A stretch of 64,000 nucleotides of DNA from Mycobacterium celatum (GTDB taxonomy: Bacteria; Actinomycetota; Actinomycetes; Mycobacteriales; Mycobacteriaceae), in NCBI RefSeq assembly GCF_002101595.1, contig NZ_LQOM01000046.1, forward strand, positions 124,001 through 188,000, written 5' to 3'. Each line of letters begins with the position of its first letter. Position 1 is the first letter of the stretch. The translations under genes and the position numbers were made by a program. Of this stretch, positions 8,324 through 16,163 are shown piece by piece. The notes under the pieces were generated by a model. The model did not search any database and was not told the origin of the DNA. It saw only the letters and a list, made by a program, of their open reading frames with translations.

Positions 8324-8925
8324 CGCTGGTTCCGGGGCAGCAGGTCCCATACGTGTTCGGTGCAGTTGACCGCCGCGACGCTGGCCTGCCCGGACCGCGA
8401 GAACAGCAGGCGGGTCACCGACACGTAGTCGATCGGAAACGACAACAGCCGCCGGGTGCCCAGGATTTCGTGTAGCACCACGTTGATCACCCCGCCGTGG
8501 CTGAACACCGCCACGGTGTCGTCGGGATCGGCCGCTGCGACGACGTCGTCGACGGCGGCGTTCACGCGGGCGCGGAAAGCGACCTCGTCGACCGAGCTGG
8601 GTAACCGCCCCTCGGCCATCCGCGCCCACTCCTGAGGTTTCTCCTCGCGGATCTGCTCGATGGGGATGTAGACGGGGAGCTCGCGGTCGTATTCGGCGAA
8701 CCGTTCGTCGACGTGGACGGCGAGGTCGCGTGCGGCGGCGACCGGTTCGGCGGTCTGGATGGCGCGTCGTTGCGGACTGCTGACCACCCGGGTGATCGGA
8801 AAGCGGGCCAGCGCCCCGGGCAGCCTTTCGGTCTGCGTGAACCCCTCGTCGGACAGGTCGGGGTCGGACCCTTGGCCGGGTTCGCTACGAAGCGGCAGGG
8901 CATGCCGGACCAGGAGCAGTTGCAT
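8320..8925 (-). CDS. Histidine phosphatase family protein
   Basis: Phosphoglycerate-mutase-like phosphatase of 201 residues. The catalytic RHA motif LLLVRHALPL places the phospho-accepting histidine at residue 8; the second histidine is in VFSHGGVINV. The LSDEGFTQTERL stretch is typical of the family, and SSPQRRAIQTAEP holds the phosphate-binding Arg. ATG 8925 puts the motif at the very N-terminus as expected; the in-frame extension to 9048 is rejected. It is divergent from the kinase gene at 9003, with 77 bases between. The substrate cannot be deduced. Confidence 0.88.
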   Translation of the reverse strand: MQLLLVRHALPLRSEPGQGSDPDLSDEGFTQTERLPGALARFPITRVVSSPQRRAIQTAEPVAAARDLAVHVDERFAEYDRELPVYIPIEQIREEKPQEWARMAEGRLPSSVDEVAFRARVNAAVDDVVAAADPDDTVAVFSHGGVINVVLHEILGTRRLLSFPIDYVSVTRLLFSRSGQASVAAVNCTEHVWDLLPRNQR

Positions 8926-9002
8926 CCGCTCAGCCTCGCACCCGGGGCGAAGTGCTCTCGCACGCAGGCGGAGAATGCTATTCTCTGCACGGAGAGTGAG
9001 GT

Positions 9003-10019
9003 GTGCGGATGCTGGACGCAGGCGTGCTCGGTCGCTGGCTGGATGCAAATGACGTACCGGCCGCCGGCGAGGAACCGGCGTTGAAGCCGCTGTCCGGTGG
9101 CTCGCAGAACACGCTGTATCTGGTCGAGCGCGGCGGCGAGCGGATGGTGCTGCGGATGCCGGGCGCCCGCGCGGACGCCGCCCGGATCGACGGCGTGCGG
9201 CGCGAGATCCGGCTGGTGCGGGCCCTGTCCGGCACCGATGTGCCGCATGCCGCGCTGATCGCCGCCGACGATGCCGGCGATCTGCTCGGCATGCCCTTCT
9301 ACGTCATGCAGGCGATCGACGGGTGGAGCCCGATGGACGGCGGCTGGCCGGCGCCGTTCGACACCGACCTGGCGGCGCGGCGGGAGTTGGCGTTCGAACT
9401 CGTCGGCGGTGCGGCACGGCTGGGCCGGGTGGACTGGCATGCGCAGGGGCTGGAGGGCTTCGGCCGTCCGGACGGTTTCCACGAGCGGCAAGTCGACCGC
9501 TGGCTGGCCTTTCTGGACGCCTATCGGGTGCGCGAGCTTCCAGGCCTCGACGAGGCCGCCGACTGGTTGCGCCGCAACCGGCCCAGCCACTACACGCCGG
9601 GCATCATGCACGGCGACTATCAGTTCGCCAATGTGATGTTCGCGCACGGGGCTCCGGCCAGGCTGGCCGCGATCGTGGACTGGGAGATGACCACCATCGG
9701 CGACCCGCTGCTTGACCTGGCGTGGTGCCTGCTGGGCTACGACGGCGAACACCCGCGCGCCGACGGGTTTTATCTGGACATGGCTGGCATGCCGGCGCGC
9801 AGCGAACTGCTCGAGCATTACGAGAACATCAGCGGACTGTCGACCGAGAACATCGACTACTACCTGGTGCTGGCCAACTGGAAGCTCGGCATCGTGCTGG
9901 AAAAGACCTACGCTGCCGGTGTGCTTACCGGAAAGGTCGACCCGAAGATCACCGAGGCGTTCGGTCCGATGATCCTGCAGCTGATCGCCACGGCGGCCGA
10001 ATTGGCGCGTTCGAAATGA
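9003..10019 (+). CDS. APH-type phosphotransferase (ACAD10/11 N-domain-like kinase)
   Basis: A 338-residue aminoglycoside-phosphotransferase/choline-kinase-fold protein with the catalytic loop MHGDYQFANVMF (Asp in HGD, Asn) and the metal-binding IVDWEMTTIGDPLLDLAW. This subgroup resembles the kinase domain of ACAD10/ACAD11 and bacterial LvaA, which phosphorylate the 4-hydroxyl of hydroxyacyl-CoA, rather than drug-modifying enzymes. GTG start at 9003 with GGAGAG upstream; ATG at 9009 is an alternative. It overlaps the SDR gene by 4 bases (ATGA), and an acyl-CoA dehydrogenase follows, supporting a role in catabolism. It is a paralog of the protein at 24184. Confidence 0.85.
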   Translation: MRMLDAGVLGRWLDANDVPAAGEEPALKPLSGGSQNTLYLVERGGERMVLRMPGARADAARIDGVRREIRLVRALSGTDVPHAALIAADDAGDLLGMPFYVMQAIDGWSPMDGGWPAPFDTDLAARRELAFELVGGAARLGRVDWHAQGLEGFGRPDGFHERQVDRWLAFLDAYRVRELPGLDEAADWLRRNRPSHYTPGIMHGDYQFANVMFAHGAPARLAAIVDWEMTTIGDPLLDLAWCLLGYDGEHPRADGFYLDMAGMPARSELLEHYENISGLSTENIDYYLVLANWKLGIVLEKTYAAGVLTGKVDPKITEAFGPMILQLIATAAELARSK

Positions 10020-10780
10020 GCTACGCCGAGCAGCTTTTCGATCTGACCGATCGGGTGGTTCTGATCACCGGCGGCAGCCGCGGACTCGGCCGGGAAATGG
10101 CGTTCGGGGTGGCCCGCTGCGGCGCCGACGTGGTGATCGCCAGCCGCAACATGGACAACTGCGTGTCCACCGCCAAGGAGATCGAGGCCGAAACCGGACG
10201 GACCGCCATGCCGTATCAGGTACATGTCGGGCGGTGGGACCAACTCGACGGCCTCGTCGACGCGACCTACGACCGGTTCGGCAAGATCGACACGCTGATC
10301 AACAACGCCGGCATGTCCCCGCTCTACGACACGCTGACCGACGTCACCGAGAAGCTGTTCGACGCCGTCGTCAACCTCAACCTCAAAGGACCGTTCCGGT
10401 TGTCGGCGTTGGTCGGTGAGCGCATGGTCGCTGCCGGGAGCGGTTCGATCATCAACGTCAGCACCGCCGGCTCGCTGCGCCCGACGCCGGACATCATCCC
10501 CTACGCAGCAGCCAAGGCCGGGCTCAACGCTATGACCGAGGCGCTGGCCAAAGCGTTCGGGCCGACGGTGCGGGTCAACACGCTGATGGCCGGCCCGTTT
10601 CTGACGGACGTCAGCAAGGCGTGGGGTCTGGAGCAGGCGACCGAAAACCCCTTCCGGCACCTGTCGTTGCAGCGAGCCGGTGATCCGGCCGAAATTGTCG
10701 GGGCCGCTTTGTTTTTGGCCTCGGACGCGTCCAGCTTCACCACCGGCTCGACCGTGCGGGCCGACGGCGGGATCCCCTGA
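10016..10780 (+). CDS. SDR family oxidoreductase
   Basis: A 254-residue short-chain dehydrogenase with nucleotide-binding GGSRGLG (19-25), NNAG (about 96-99), catalytic Ser around residue 149 (INVSTAGS) and YxxxK as Tyr163/Lys167. The ending GSTVRADGGIP is typical of classical SDRs. Its ATG overlaps the kinase stop as ATGA, so the kinase and SDR are translationally coupled. In the Pseudomonas levulinate pathway LvaD is an SDR acting beside kinase LvaA and dehydrogenase LvaC, and the same three classes sit together here. Substrate is inferred from context only. Confidence 0.88.
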   Translation: MSYAEQLFDLTDRVVLITGGSRGLGREMAFGVARCGADVVIASRNMDNCVSTAKEIEAETGRTAMPYQVHVGRWDQLDGLVDATYDRFGKIDTLINNAGMSPLYDTLTDVTEKLFDAVVNLNLKGPFRLSALVGERMVAAGSGSIINVSTAGSLRPTPDIIPYAAAKAGLNAMTEALAKAFGPTVRVNTLMAGPFLTDVSKAWGLEQATENPFRHLSLQRAGDPAEIVGAALFLASDASSFTTGSTVRADGGIP

Positions 10781-10847
10781 GCGGCGATCACAAGCGCGGC
10801 GAAGCCGGGCGCAGTGGGTCGCCGCCAATCAACCTAGGAGTTGCGAC

Positions 10848-12131
10848 ATGGCATGGGACTTCTCCACCGAGCCGGAGTTCGAGAAGAAGCTGGACTGGAT
10901 CCGGGAGTTCGTCCGCGAAGAGGTCGAGCCGCTGGAGGTGCTCTTCCCGGGATGCGAGTTCCTGCCGCTGACCGACGAGCGTCGCCGCATCGTCGACCCG
11001 CTCAAACAACAAGTCCGCGACCAAGGATTGTGGGCCCCGCACCTCGGGCCTGAACTCGGCGGGCAGGGCTTCGGGGCGGTCAAGCTGACGCTGATCAACG
11101 AGATCCTGGGACGCAGCCCGTGGGCGCCGATCGTATTCGGCACCCAGGCACCGGACACCGGCAACGCCGAAATCCTGGCCCGCTTCGGCACCCAGGAGCA
11201 AAAGGACCGCTACCTGGCCGGGTTGCTGTCCGGCGAGATCTTCTCGTGCTTCTCGATGACGGAGCCGCAGGGCGGCGCCGACCCCCGCGTATTCACCACC
11301 CGCGCGGTCAAAGACGGTGACGAGTGGGTGATCACCGGGCGAAAATACTTCTCCTCCAACGCCTCCGTCGCATCGTTTTTCATCGTCGTCGCGATCACCG
11401 ACCCGGACGTGCCGGTGCACCGCGGGGCGTCGACGTTCCTGATCCCGGCCGGCACGCCCGGCCTGGTCGTGGAAGCCACCCATCATCTGACCGGCGCGCT
11501 CCCGCATGAGCCCGGTCATTCGCTGGTGCGCTACGACAACGTTCGGGTGCCATCCGACGCGCTGCTCGGCGAACCCGGGCAGGGCTTCTTGATCCTGCAG
11601 ACCCGCCTGGCCGGGGGCCGGCTGCATCACGCGATGCGCTCGATCGGCATGGCCCAGCGCGCCATCGACATGATGGCGCGACGCGCGAAAAGCCGTTTCA
11701 CCCAAGGCAGTTCGCTGGCCGACAAGCAGCTGGTGCAGGCGTTTATCGCCGACTCCTACACCGAACTGATGCCATTCCGGTTGGCGGTGCTGCATGCCGC
11801 GTGGCTGTGCGACACCGCGGGCGAACATGCGGCCCGCACTGAGATCGGCGCGTGCAAGATCCTGGCGTCGCAGGTACTCAAGTCGATCGGGCTGCGCGCG
11901 ATTCAAGTCCACGGCGCGTTGGGGCTGACCGACCAATTGCCGTTGACCAATGTGCTGCTCGGCGGTGTGGCGCTCGGGCTGGCCGACGGGCCCACCGAGG
12001 CACACAAGGTGAACCTGGCCCGGATGCTGCTGAAGGATTACGAGGCCGAGGACCCGGAATGGCCCAGCGAGATGCTCGACGTCCGCCGCGACGCCGCGCG
12101 TGCGAAGTACGGTGACCTCGTTGACCAGTAG
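10848..12131 (+). CDS. Acyl-CoA dehydrogenase family protein
   Basis: FAD-dependent dehydrogenase of 427 residues with the flavin/substrate motif FSMTEPQGGADP in the central beta domain and the C-terminal four-helix domain ending in GPTEAHKVNLARMLLKDY, which is typical of the ACAD11-like branch. ATG 10848 has AGGAG eight bases upstream. It lies 67 bases after the SDR gene, on the same strand. The grouping with an APH-type kinase suggests that it works on a phosphorylated or dephosphorylated hydroxyacyl-CoA rather than a simple fatty acyl-CoA. A second enzyme of this class is encoded at 25200. Confidence 0.9.
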   Translation: MAWDFSTEPEFEKKLDWIREFVREEVEPLEVLFPGCEFLPLTDERRRIVDPLKQQVRDQGLWAPHLGPELGGQGFGAVKLTLINEILGRSPWAPIVFGTQAPDTGNAEILARFGTQEQKDRYLAGLLSGEIFSCFSMTEPQGGADPRVFTTRAVKDGDEWVITGRKYFSSNASVASFFIVVAITDPDVPVHRGASTFLIPAGTPGLVVEATHHLTGALPHEPGHSLVRYDNVRVPSDALLGEPGQGFLILQTRLAGGRLHHAMRSIGMAQRAIDMMARRAKSRFTQGSSLADKQLVQAFIADSYTELMPFRLAVLHAAWLCDTAGEHAARTEIGACKILASQVLKSIGLRAIQVHGALGLTDQLPLTNVLLGGVALGLADGPTEAHKVNLARMLLKDYEAEDPEWPSEMLDVRRDAARAKYGDLVDQ

Positions 12132-12726
12132 CCGGCTCACGGCGGCCGTCGAGCGCGCGCTCGACGAACGTCAGCGCGAGGCCACCGAGGAGGTCGAGCG
12201 GATCTTGGCCGCGGCGGTGCGGGTGATGGAACGGGCTGCCCCCGATCCGCCGCGGGTCAGCGACATCGTCGCCGAGGCGGGATCGTCGAACAAGGCGTTC
12301 TACCGGTACTTCGCCGGCAAGGACGATCTCATTCTGGCGGTCATGGAGCGCGGTGTGGGCATCGTGGTCTCCTACCTTGCGCATCAGATGGCCAAAGAGC
12401 CGACGCCGCAAGGCAAAATCGCACGGTGGATCGAAGGTGTGCTGGCCCAAGTCGCCGATCCGCACCTGCTGAGCATGAGCCGGGCGGCGGCCGGGCAGAT
12501 GTCGGCGACCGCCAACGCTGGCGAGGAGGTCATGCGGCCGATGCGTGACCTGCTGACCGAACCTGTTGCCGCGCTGGGCAGTAACGACGTCAAGCGTGAT
12601 GCCGACGCGGTGTTCTACTGCACCGCCACAACGTTACGCCGCTACCTGGATTCGTCCGCTCGTCCCAGTCGCGACGACGTCGATCATTTGGTCCAGTTCT
12701 GCTTGCGCGGCTTGGGCGTGACGTAA
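12112..12726 (+). CDS. TetR/AcrR family transcriptional regulator
   Basis: About 204 residues. The N-terminal helix-turn-helix is visible as VSDIVAEAGSSNKAFYRYFAGKDDL (about 50-74), where the recognition helix is followed by the usual FYRYF signature; the rest is the alpha-helical ligand domain. The start is uncertain: GTG 12112 is used, TTG 12121 and ATG 12100 are alternatives; all overlap the 3' end of the dehydrogenase gene. Its stop overlaps the next ATG by one base. It probably controls this catabolic cluster in response to an acyl-CoA-like ligand, which is inference from position. Confidence 0.85.
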   Translation: MTSLTSSRLTAAVERALDERQREATEEVERILAAAVRVMERAAPDPPRVSDIVAEAGSSNKAFYRYFAGKDDLILAVMERGVGIVVSYLAHQMAKEPTPQGKIARWIEGVLAQVADPHLLSMSRAAAGQMSATANAGEEVMRPMRDLLTEPVAALGSNDVKRDADAVFYCTATTLRRYLDSSARPSRDDVDHLVQFCLRGLGVT

Positions 12727-13697
12727 TGCGAGCCGTTGTCTGCCGTCGGTACGGTCCGCCGGAAGACCTTGTCATCGATGAGGTTCCCGACCCGACGCCG
12801 CGCCCCGGCGAGGTGGTGGTGCGGGTGCGGGCCGCGGCGGTGAACTTCCCCGACGTGCTGCTGATCGACGGCAAATATCAGGTCAGGATTCCGGTGCCGT
12901 TCACGCCGGGCAGTGAACTGGCCGGCGACGTGGTAGCCGTGGGCGAAGGCGTCAACCTCGCGCCGGGCGAGCGGGTGAGTGGTACCGCGTTCGTGGGGGC
13001 GTTCGCCGAACAGGCATTGCTGCCCGCCGAGGCGGTGTCGACCATTCCTGATGGCGCGGATTACGCTGCCGCGGCCGCGTTCGGCGTCGCCTACCGCACC
13101 GCCTATCACGCCCTGCGATCGGTTGCCCAAGTCGCAGAAGGCGATTGGGTGGTGGTTCTCGGCGCAGCCGGCGGGGTCGGGCTGGCCGCGGTCGACCTGG
13201 CGGTCGCGATGAAGGCCCGGGTACTGGCCGCGGCGTCGACCGAGGAGAAGCTCGAGGTGTGCCGGCGGCGTGGCGCCGAGGCGACAGTCGACTACGACCG
13301 TGAGGATCTGAAGTCCCGCATCCGCGAACTCACCGGCGACGGTGCGCGCGTTGTCCTCGATCCCGTCGGTGGGCCCTATTCGGAGCCGGCCCTACGAGGA
13401 CTCGGCCGCGGCGGCGTCTTTGTGACGCTGGGCTACGCCGCGGGAGCGATTCCGGCGATACCACTCAATCTCGTGCTGCTGAAGGGCATCACGATCCGCG
13501 GCATGGAGATCCGTACGTTTCTCGGTGACCATCCGGTCGAGGCGGAGCGCGACATGGCCGAGCTGAGAGCGATGTTGGCCGACGGGCGCATCCGGCCCTA
13601 CATCGGTGCGCGGTTCGCGCTGGCCGACACTCCGGCGGCACTACGGTATGTGGCCGAACGCAAATCGATCGGCAAGGTCGTCATCGAGGTCGATTGA
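12726..13697 (+). CDS. NADPH:quinone oxidoreductase family (MDR) protein
   Basis: Zinc-independent medium-chain reductase of 323 residues. It has the GroES-like N-domain (VVRVRAAAVNFPDVLLIDGKY) and the Rossmann motif VLGAAGGVGLAAVDL near residues 143-157. The ending IGKVVIEVD is typical of quinone/enoyl reductases such as QorA. The start codon ATG overlaps the TAA of the TetR gene (TAATG), so it is probably part of the same transcript from 9003. A 2-enoyl reductase or quinone reductase activity is possible; the exact substrate cannot be told. Confidence 0.88.
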   Translation: MRAVVCRRYGPPEDLVIDEVPDPTPRPGEVVVRVRAAAVNFPDVLLIDGKYQVRIPVPFTPGSELAGDVVAVGEGVNLAPGERVSGTAFVGAFAEQALLPAEAVSTIPDGADYAAAAAFGVAYRTAYHALRSVAQVAEGDWVVVLGAAGGVGLAAVDLAVAMKARVLAAASTEEKLEVCRRRGAEATVDYDREDLKSRIRELTGDGARVVLDPVGGPYSEPALRGLGRGGVFVTLGYAAGAIPAIPLNLVLLKGITIRGMEIRTFLGDHPVEAERDMAELRAMLADGRIRPYIGARFALADTPAALRYVAERKSIGKVVIEVD

Positions 13698-13702
13698 CAA
13701 TG

Positions 13703-15538
13703 TCATGGCGTGACGATGTTGAACGCCGGGTCGGGCCGGTCGAGGACACCCAGCAGCGCCTGCAGCGTCGTCTGATCGCCGGAAAGCTCCAGGCCCGGTG
13801 AGGTGAAATCGCCTGCGGCGGCGGCCAGCAGTCGGTCCTTGGTGTCCAGCCGCGCCGTCGCGTCCGCGGTCGCGGAGTCGGCGGGCAGTTTGCGATAGAC
13901 CAGTACTCCGTTGCGCAAAGTGAGCCGGTAATTGGTGGCGAGATCGGCCAGGGTGATATCCAGTGTCAGATCCAAATCCCATGCGCGGGGCCCGTTGACG
14001 CTGATCGCCAGCGTGTCGAAGATCTGCTCCGGCGTCAGTTGGGACAGCAGCGATTGCGAGGTTGTCTGTGTCGCGGTCCCGAAGTTGCCGTCGCGCAATT
14101 CGGCGGCTCCGCAGAGAAAGAAATTGCGCCATGTCGCGTTCTCGGCGCCATAAGCCAGCTGTTCCAGCGTGTCGGCGTAGAGGTGGCGCGCCGCGCCGTG
14201 CTGGCTGTCGGTGAACACCGCATGGTCGAGTAGTGTTGCCGCCCACCGAAAGTCACCGGAATCGAAAGCCTGCCGGGCCAGCCCGACGACACGGTCGACA
14301 CCGCCCATGGCGTCGACGTAACGACTGGCCAGCGCCTCGGGAGGATGCGGCCACAACCGGGCCGGATTGCCGTCGAACCAGCCCATGTAGCGCTGGTAGA
14401 CGGCCTTCACGTTGTGGCTGACCGACCCGTAGTAGCCGCGAGTATGCCATGCCTTCTCCAGCGCCGGTGGCATCTCGAACACTTCGGCGATCTCCGCGCC
14501 GGTGTAGCCCTGATTGAGTAGGCGCAGCGTCTGGTCGTGCAGATAGGCATACAGATCGCGCTGCAGCGACAGGAACTCGACGATCCGATCGCGCCCCCAG
14601 GTGGGCCAGTGGTGAGAGGCGAACACGACATCGGCGCGGGCGGCGAACATGTCGATCGCCTCGGTGAGATATCCCGACCACACGTGCGGGTCGCGCACCA
14701 GCGCGCCGCGCAGGGTCAGCAGGTTGTGCAGGTTATGGGTGGCGTTTTCTGCCATGCATAACGCCCGGAACTGCGGAAAGTAGAAATGCATTTCGGCGGG
14801 CGCTTCGGTGCCGGGCGCCATTTGGAATTCAATGTTCACTCCGTCGATCGTGTGCCTCTCACCGGTGGCGCGGATATCGACCGTCGGGACGATGAGCGCC
14901 ACCTCGCCGGTCGACGGCGCCTGACCCAGCCCACAACCGACTTGGCCCTGCGGGCCGCGCGCCAGCATGGTGCCGTACATGTAGGTCGCGCGACGGGCCA
15001 TCGCCGGGCCGGCGTAGACGTTTTCCTGCACGGCGTGCCGCGTGAATCCTTCGGGAGCCAGCACCGCTACTTTTCCCGCGTCCACGTCGGCTTGCGAGGT
15101 GACCCCGAGCACGCCGCCGAAATGGTCGACATGACTGTGGGTGTAGATCACCGCGACGACGGGGCGGTCCCCGCGATGGGCGCGATACAGTGCCAGCGCG
15201 GCGGCAGCAACTTCGGTGGAAACCAGTGGGTCGATCACGATGATCCCCGTATCGCCTTCGACGAAGCTGATGTTGGAGATGTCCATGCCGCGAACCTGGT
15301 AGATGCCCGGCACCACCTCGAAAAGGCCGTGTTTGGCGGTCAGCCTCGACTGGCGCCACAGGCTGGGATGCACCGATGTCGGTGCGTCACCGGTGAGAAA
15401 CGAGTAAGCATCGTTGTCCCACACCACGCCGCCGGCGGCGGAGTTGACGACGCAGGGGTTCAGCGCGGCAATGAAACCGCGGTCGGCATCGGCGAAATCG
15501 GTTATGTCATCGATCGGCGGCTTGTGTTCCACCGTCAT
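13703..15538 (-). CDS. Alkyl/aryl-sulfatase of the metallo-beta-lactamase fold (Rv3762c-like)
   Basis: A 611-residue type III sulfatase like Pseudomonas SdsA1 and M. tuberculosis Rv3762c. The binuclear zinc motif THSHVDHFGG lies at about 133-142, followed by further metal-binding segments and FASHHWPTWG; a C-terminal SCP2-like domain (from about residue 485) would hold the alkyl chain. It hydrolyses primary alkyl sulfates such as dodecyl sulfate to alcohol and sulfate, allowing use as sulfur or carbon source. There is no obvious signal peptide. It is convergent with the quinone reductase gene, 5 bases apart, and divergent from lpqH. Confidence 0.9.
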   Translation of the reverse strand: MTVEHKPPIDDITDFADADRGFIAALNPCVVNSAAGGVVWDNDAYSFLTGDAPTSVHPSLWRQSRLTAKHGLFEVVPGIYQVRGMDISNISFVEGDTGIIVIDPLVSTEVAAAALALYRAHRGDRPVVAVIYTHSHVDHFGGVLGVTSQADVDAGKVAVLAPEGFTRHAVQENVYAGPAMARRATYMYGTMLARGPQGQVGCGLGQAPSTGEVALIVPTVDIRATGERHTIDGVNIEFQMAPGTEAPAEMHFYFPQFRALCMAENATHNLHNLLTLRGALVRDPHVWSGYLTEAIDMFAARADVVFASHHWPTWGRDRIVEFLSLQRDLYAYLHDQTLRLLNQGYTGAEIAEVFEMPPALEKAWHTRGYYGSVSHNVKAVYQRYMGWFDGNPARLWPHPPEALASRYVDAMGGVDRVVGLARQAFDSGDFRWAATLLDHAVFTDSQHGAARHLYADTLEQLAYGAENATWRNFFLCGAAELRDGNFGTATQTTSQSLLSQLTPEQIFDTLAISVNGPRAWDLDLTLDITLADLATNYRLTLRNGVLVYRKLPADSATADATARLDTKDRLLAAAAGDFTSPGLELSGDQTTLQALLGVLDRPDPAFNIVTP

Positions 15539-15709
15539 AACGGTGCCATCAATTCATCTGCGCCGGATCAAAACCGATCGAGCGAAAATAGCTTTGTGAC
15601 GTGGCAATTAAATTTTTGTCGAATGTGATGCTCCTGATCTCGCCAAGCTGCATACTGCCGAAACGGTCCATCGATGTCGACAGGCCGCCACAACTACAAA
15701 GGAGCACGG

Positions 15710-16156
15710 GTGAAACGTTCAGTAACGATCGCTGCAGCAGCGACGGCGATCGTCGTCACGGGTTTGACGGGCTGTTCCGGCGGTGGAGGCCAAAAGGTCA
15801 GCACCAAGGGCCACGCCAAGGTGGTGGTCGACGGCCAGGATCAGAACGCCAAGGGTCAGGTCACCTGCCAAAAGGCGGCGGGAGAGCTCCAGATCGGGAT
15901 CGGCCAGCCTGGCTCGTCGGGCGCCGTCGCAGTCCAGGCCACCGACGCCAATCCGCCCGTGGTTCATCAGATCGCATTGGGCACCGTCAACGGTGTGAAC
16001 CTGGCATACCAGCAGGGAAGTCCCGGAGCCAGCGCCCAAGCGTCGAAGGACGGCGACGGCTACAAGTTCACCGGGACGGCAACCGGCGTCGACCCGTCAA
16101 ATCCGATGGCAGGCATGGTGAGCAAGCCATTCGAGGTCGACGTGACCTGCCCGTAG
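15710..16156 (+). CDS. lpqH: 19-kDa lipoprotein antigen LpqH (Rv3763-like)
   Basis: Mycobacterial surface lipoprotein of 148 residues; in M. tuberculosis it is a TLR2 ligand and major antigen. The GTG start at 15710 has GGAG seven bases upstream and gives a short signal peptide with lipobox LTGC (acylated Cys22). After a Gly/Ser linker the mature domain keeps the family features: KGHAKVVVDGQDQ, TCQKAAGELQIGIG and a C-terminal VDVTCP, so the two distal cysteines probably form a disulfide. The in-frame ATG at 15674 would add a polar tail before the signal peptide and is rejected. It stands alone, with a 171-base upstream region. Confidence 0.94.
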   Translation: MKRSVTIAAAATAIVVTGLTGCSGGGGQKVSTKGHAKVVVDGQDQNAKGQVTCQKAAGELQIGIGQPGSSGAVAVQATDANPPVVHQIALGTVNGVNLAYQQGSPGASAQASKDGDGYKFTGTATGVDPSNPMAGMVSKPFEVDVTCP

Positions 16157-16163
16157 CGCCAGG

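Noticed and set aside
9003..10019. Aminoglycoside resistance gene
   Set aside because: The APH fold is shared, but the subgroup and neighbours (SDR, acyl-CoA dehydrogenase) point to acyl-CoA metabolism. The same applies to 24184-25203.
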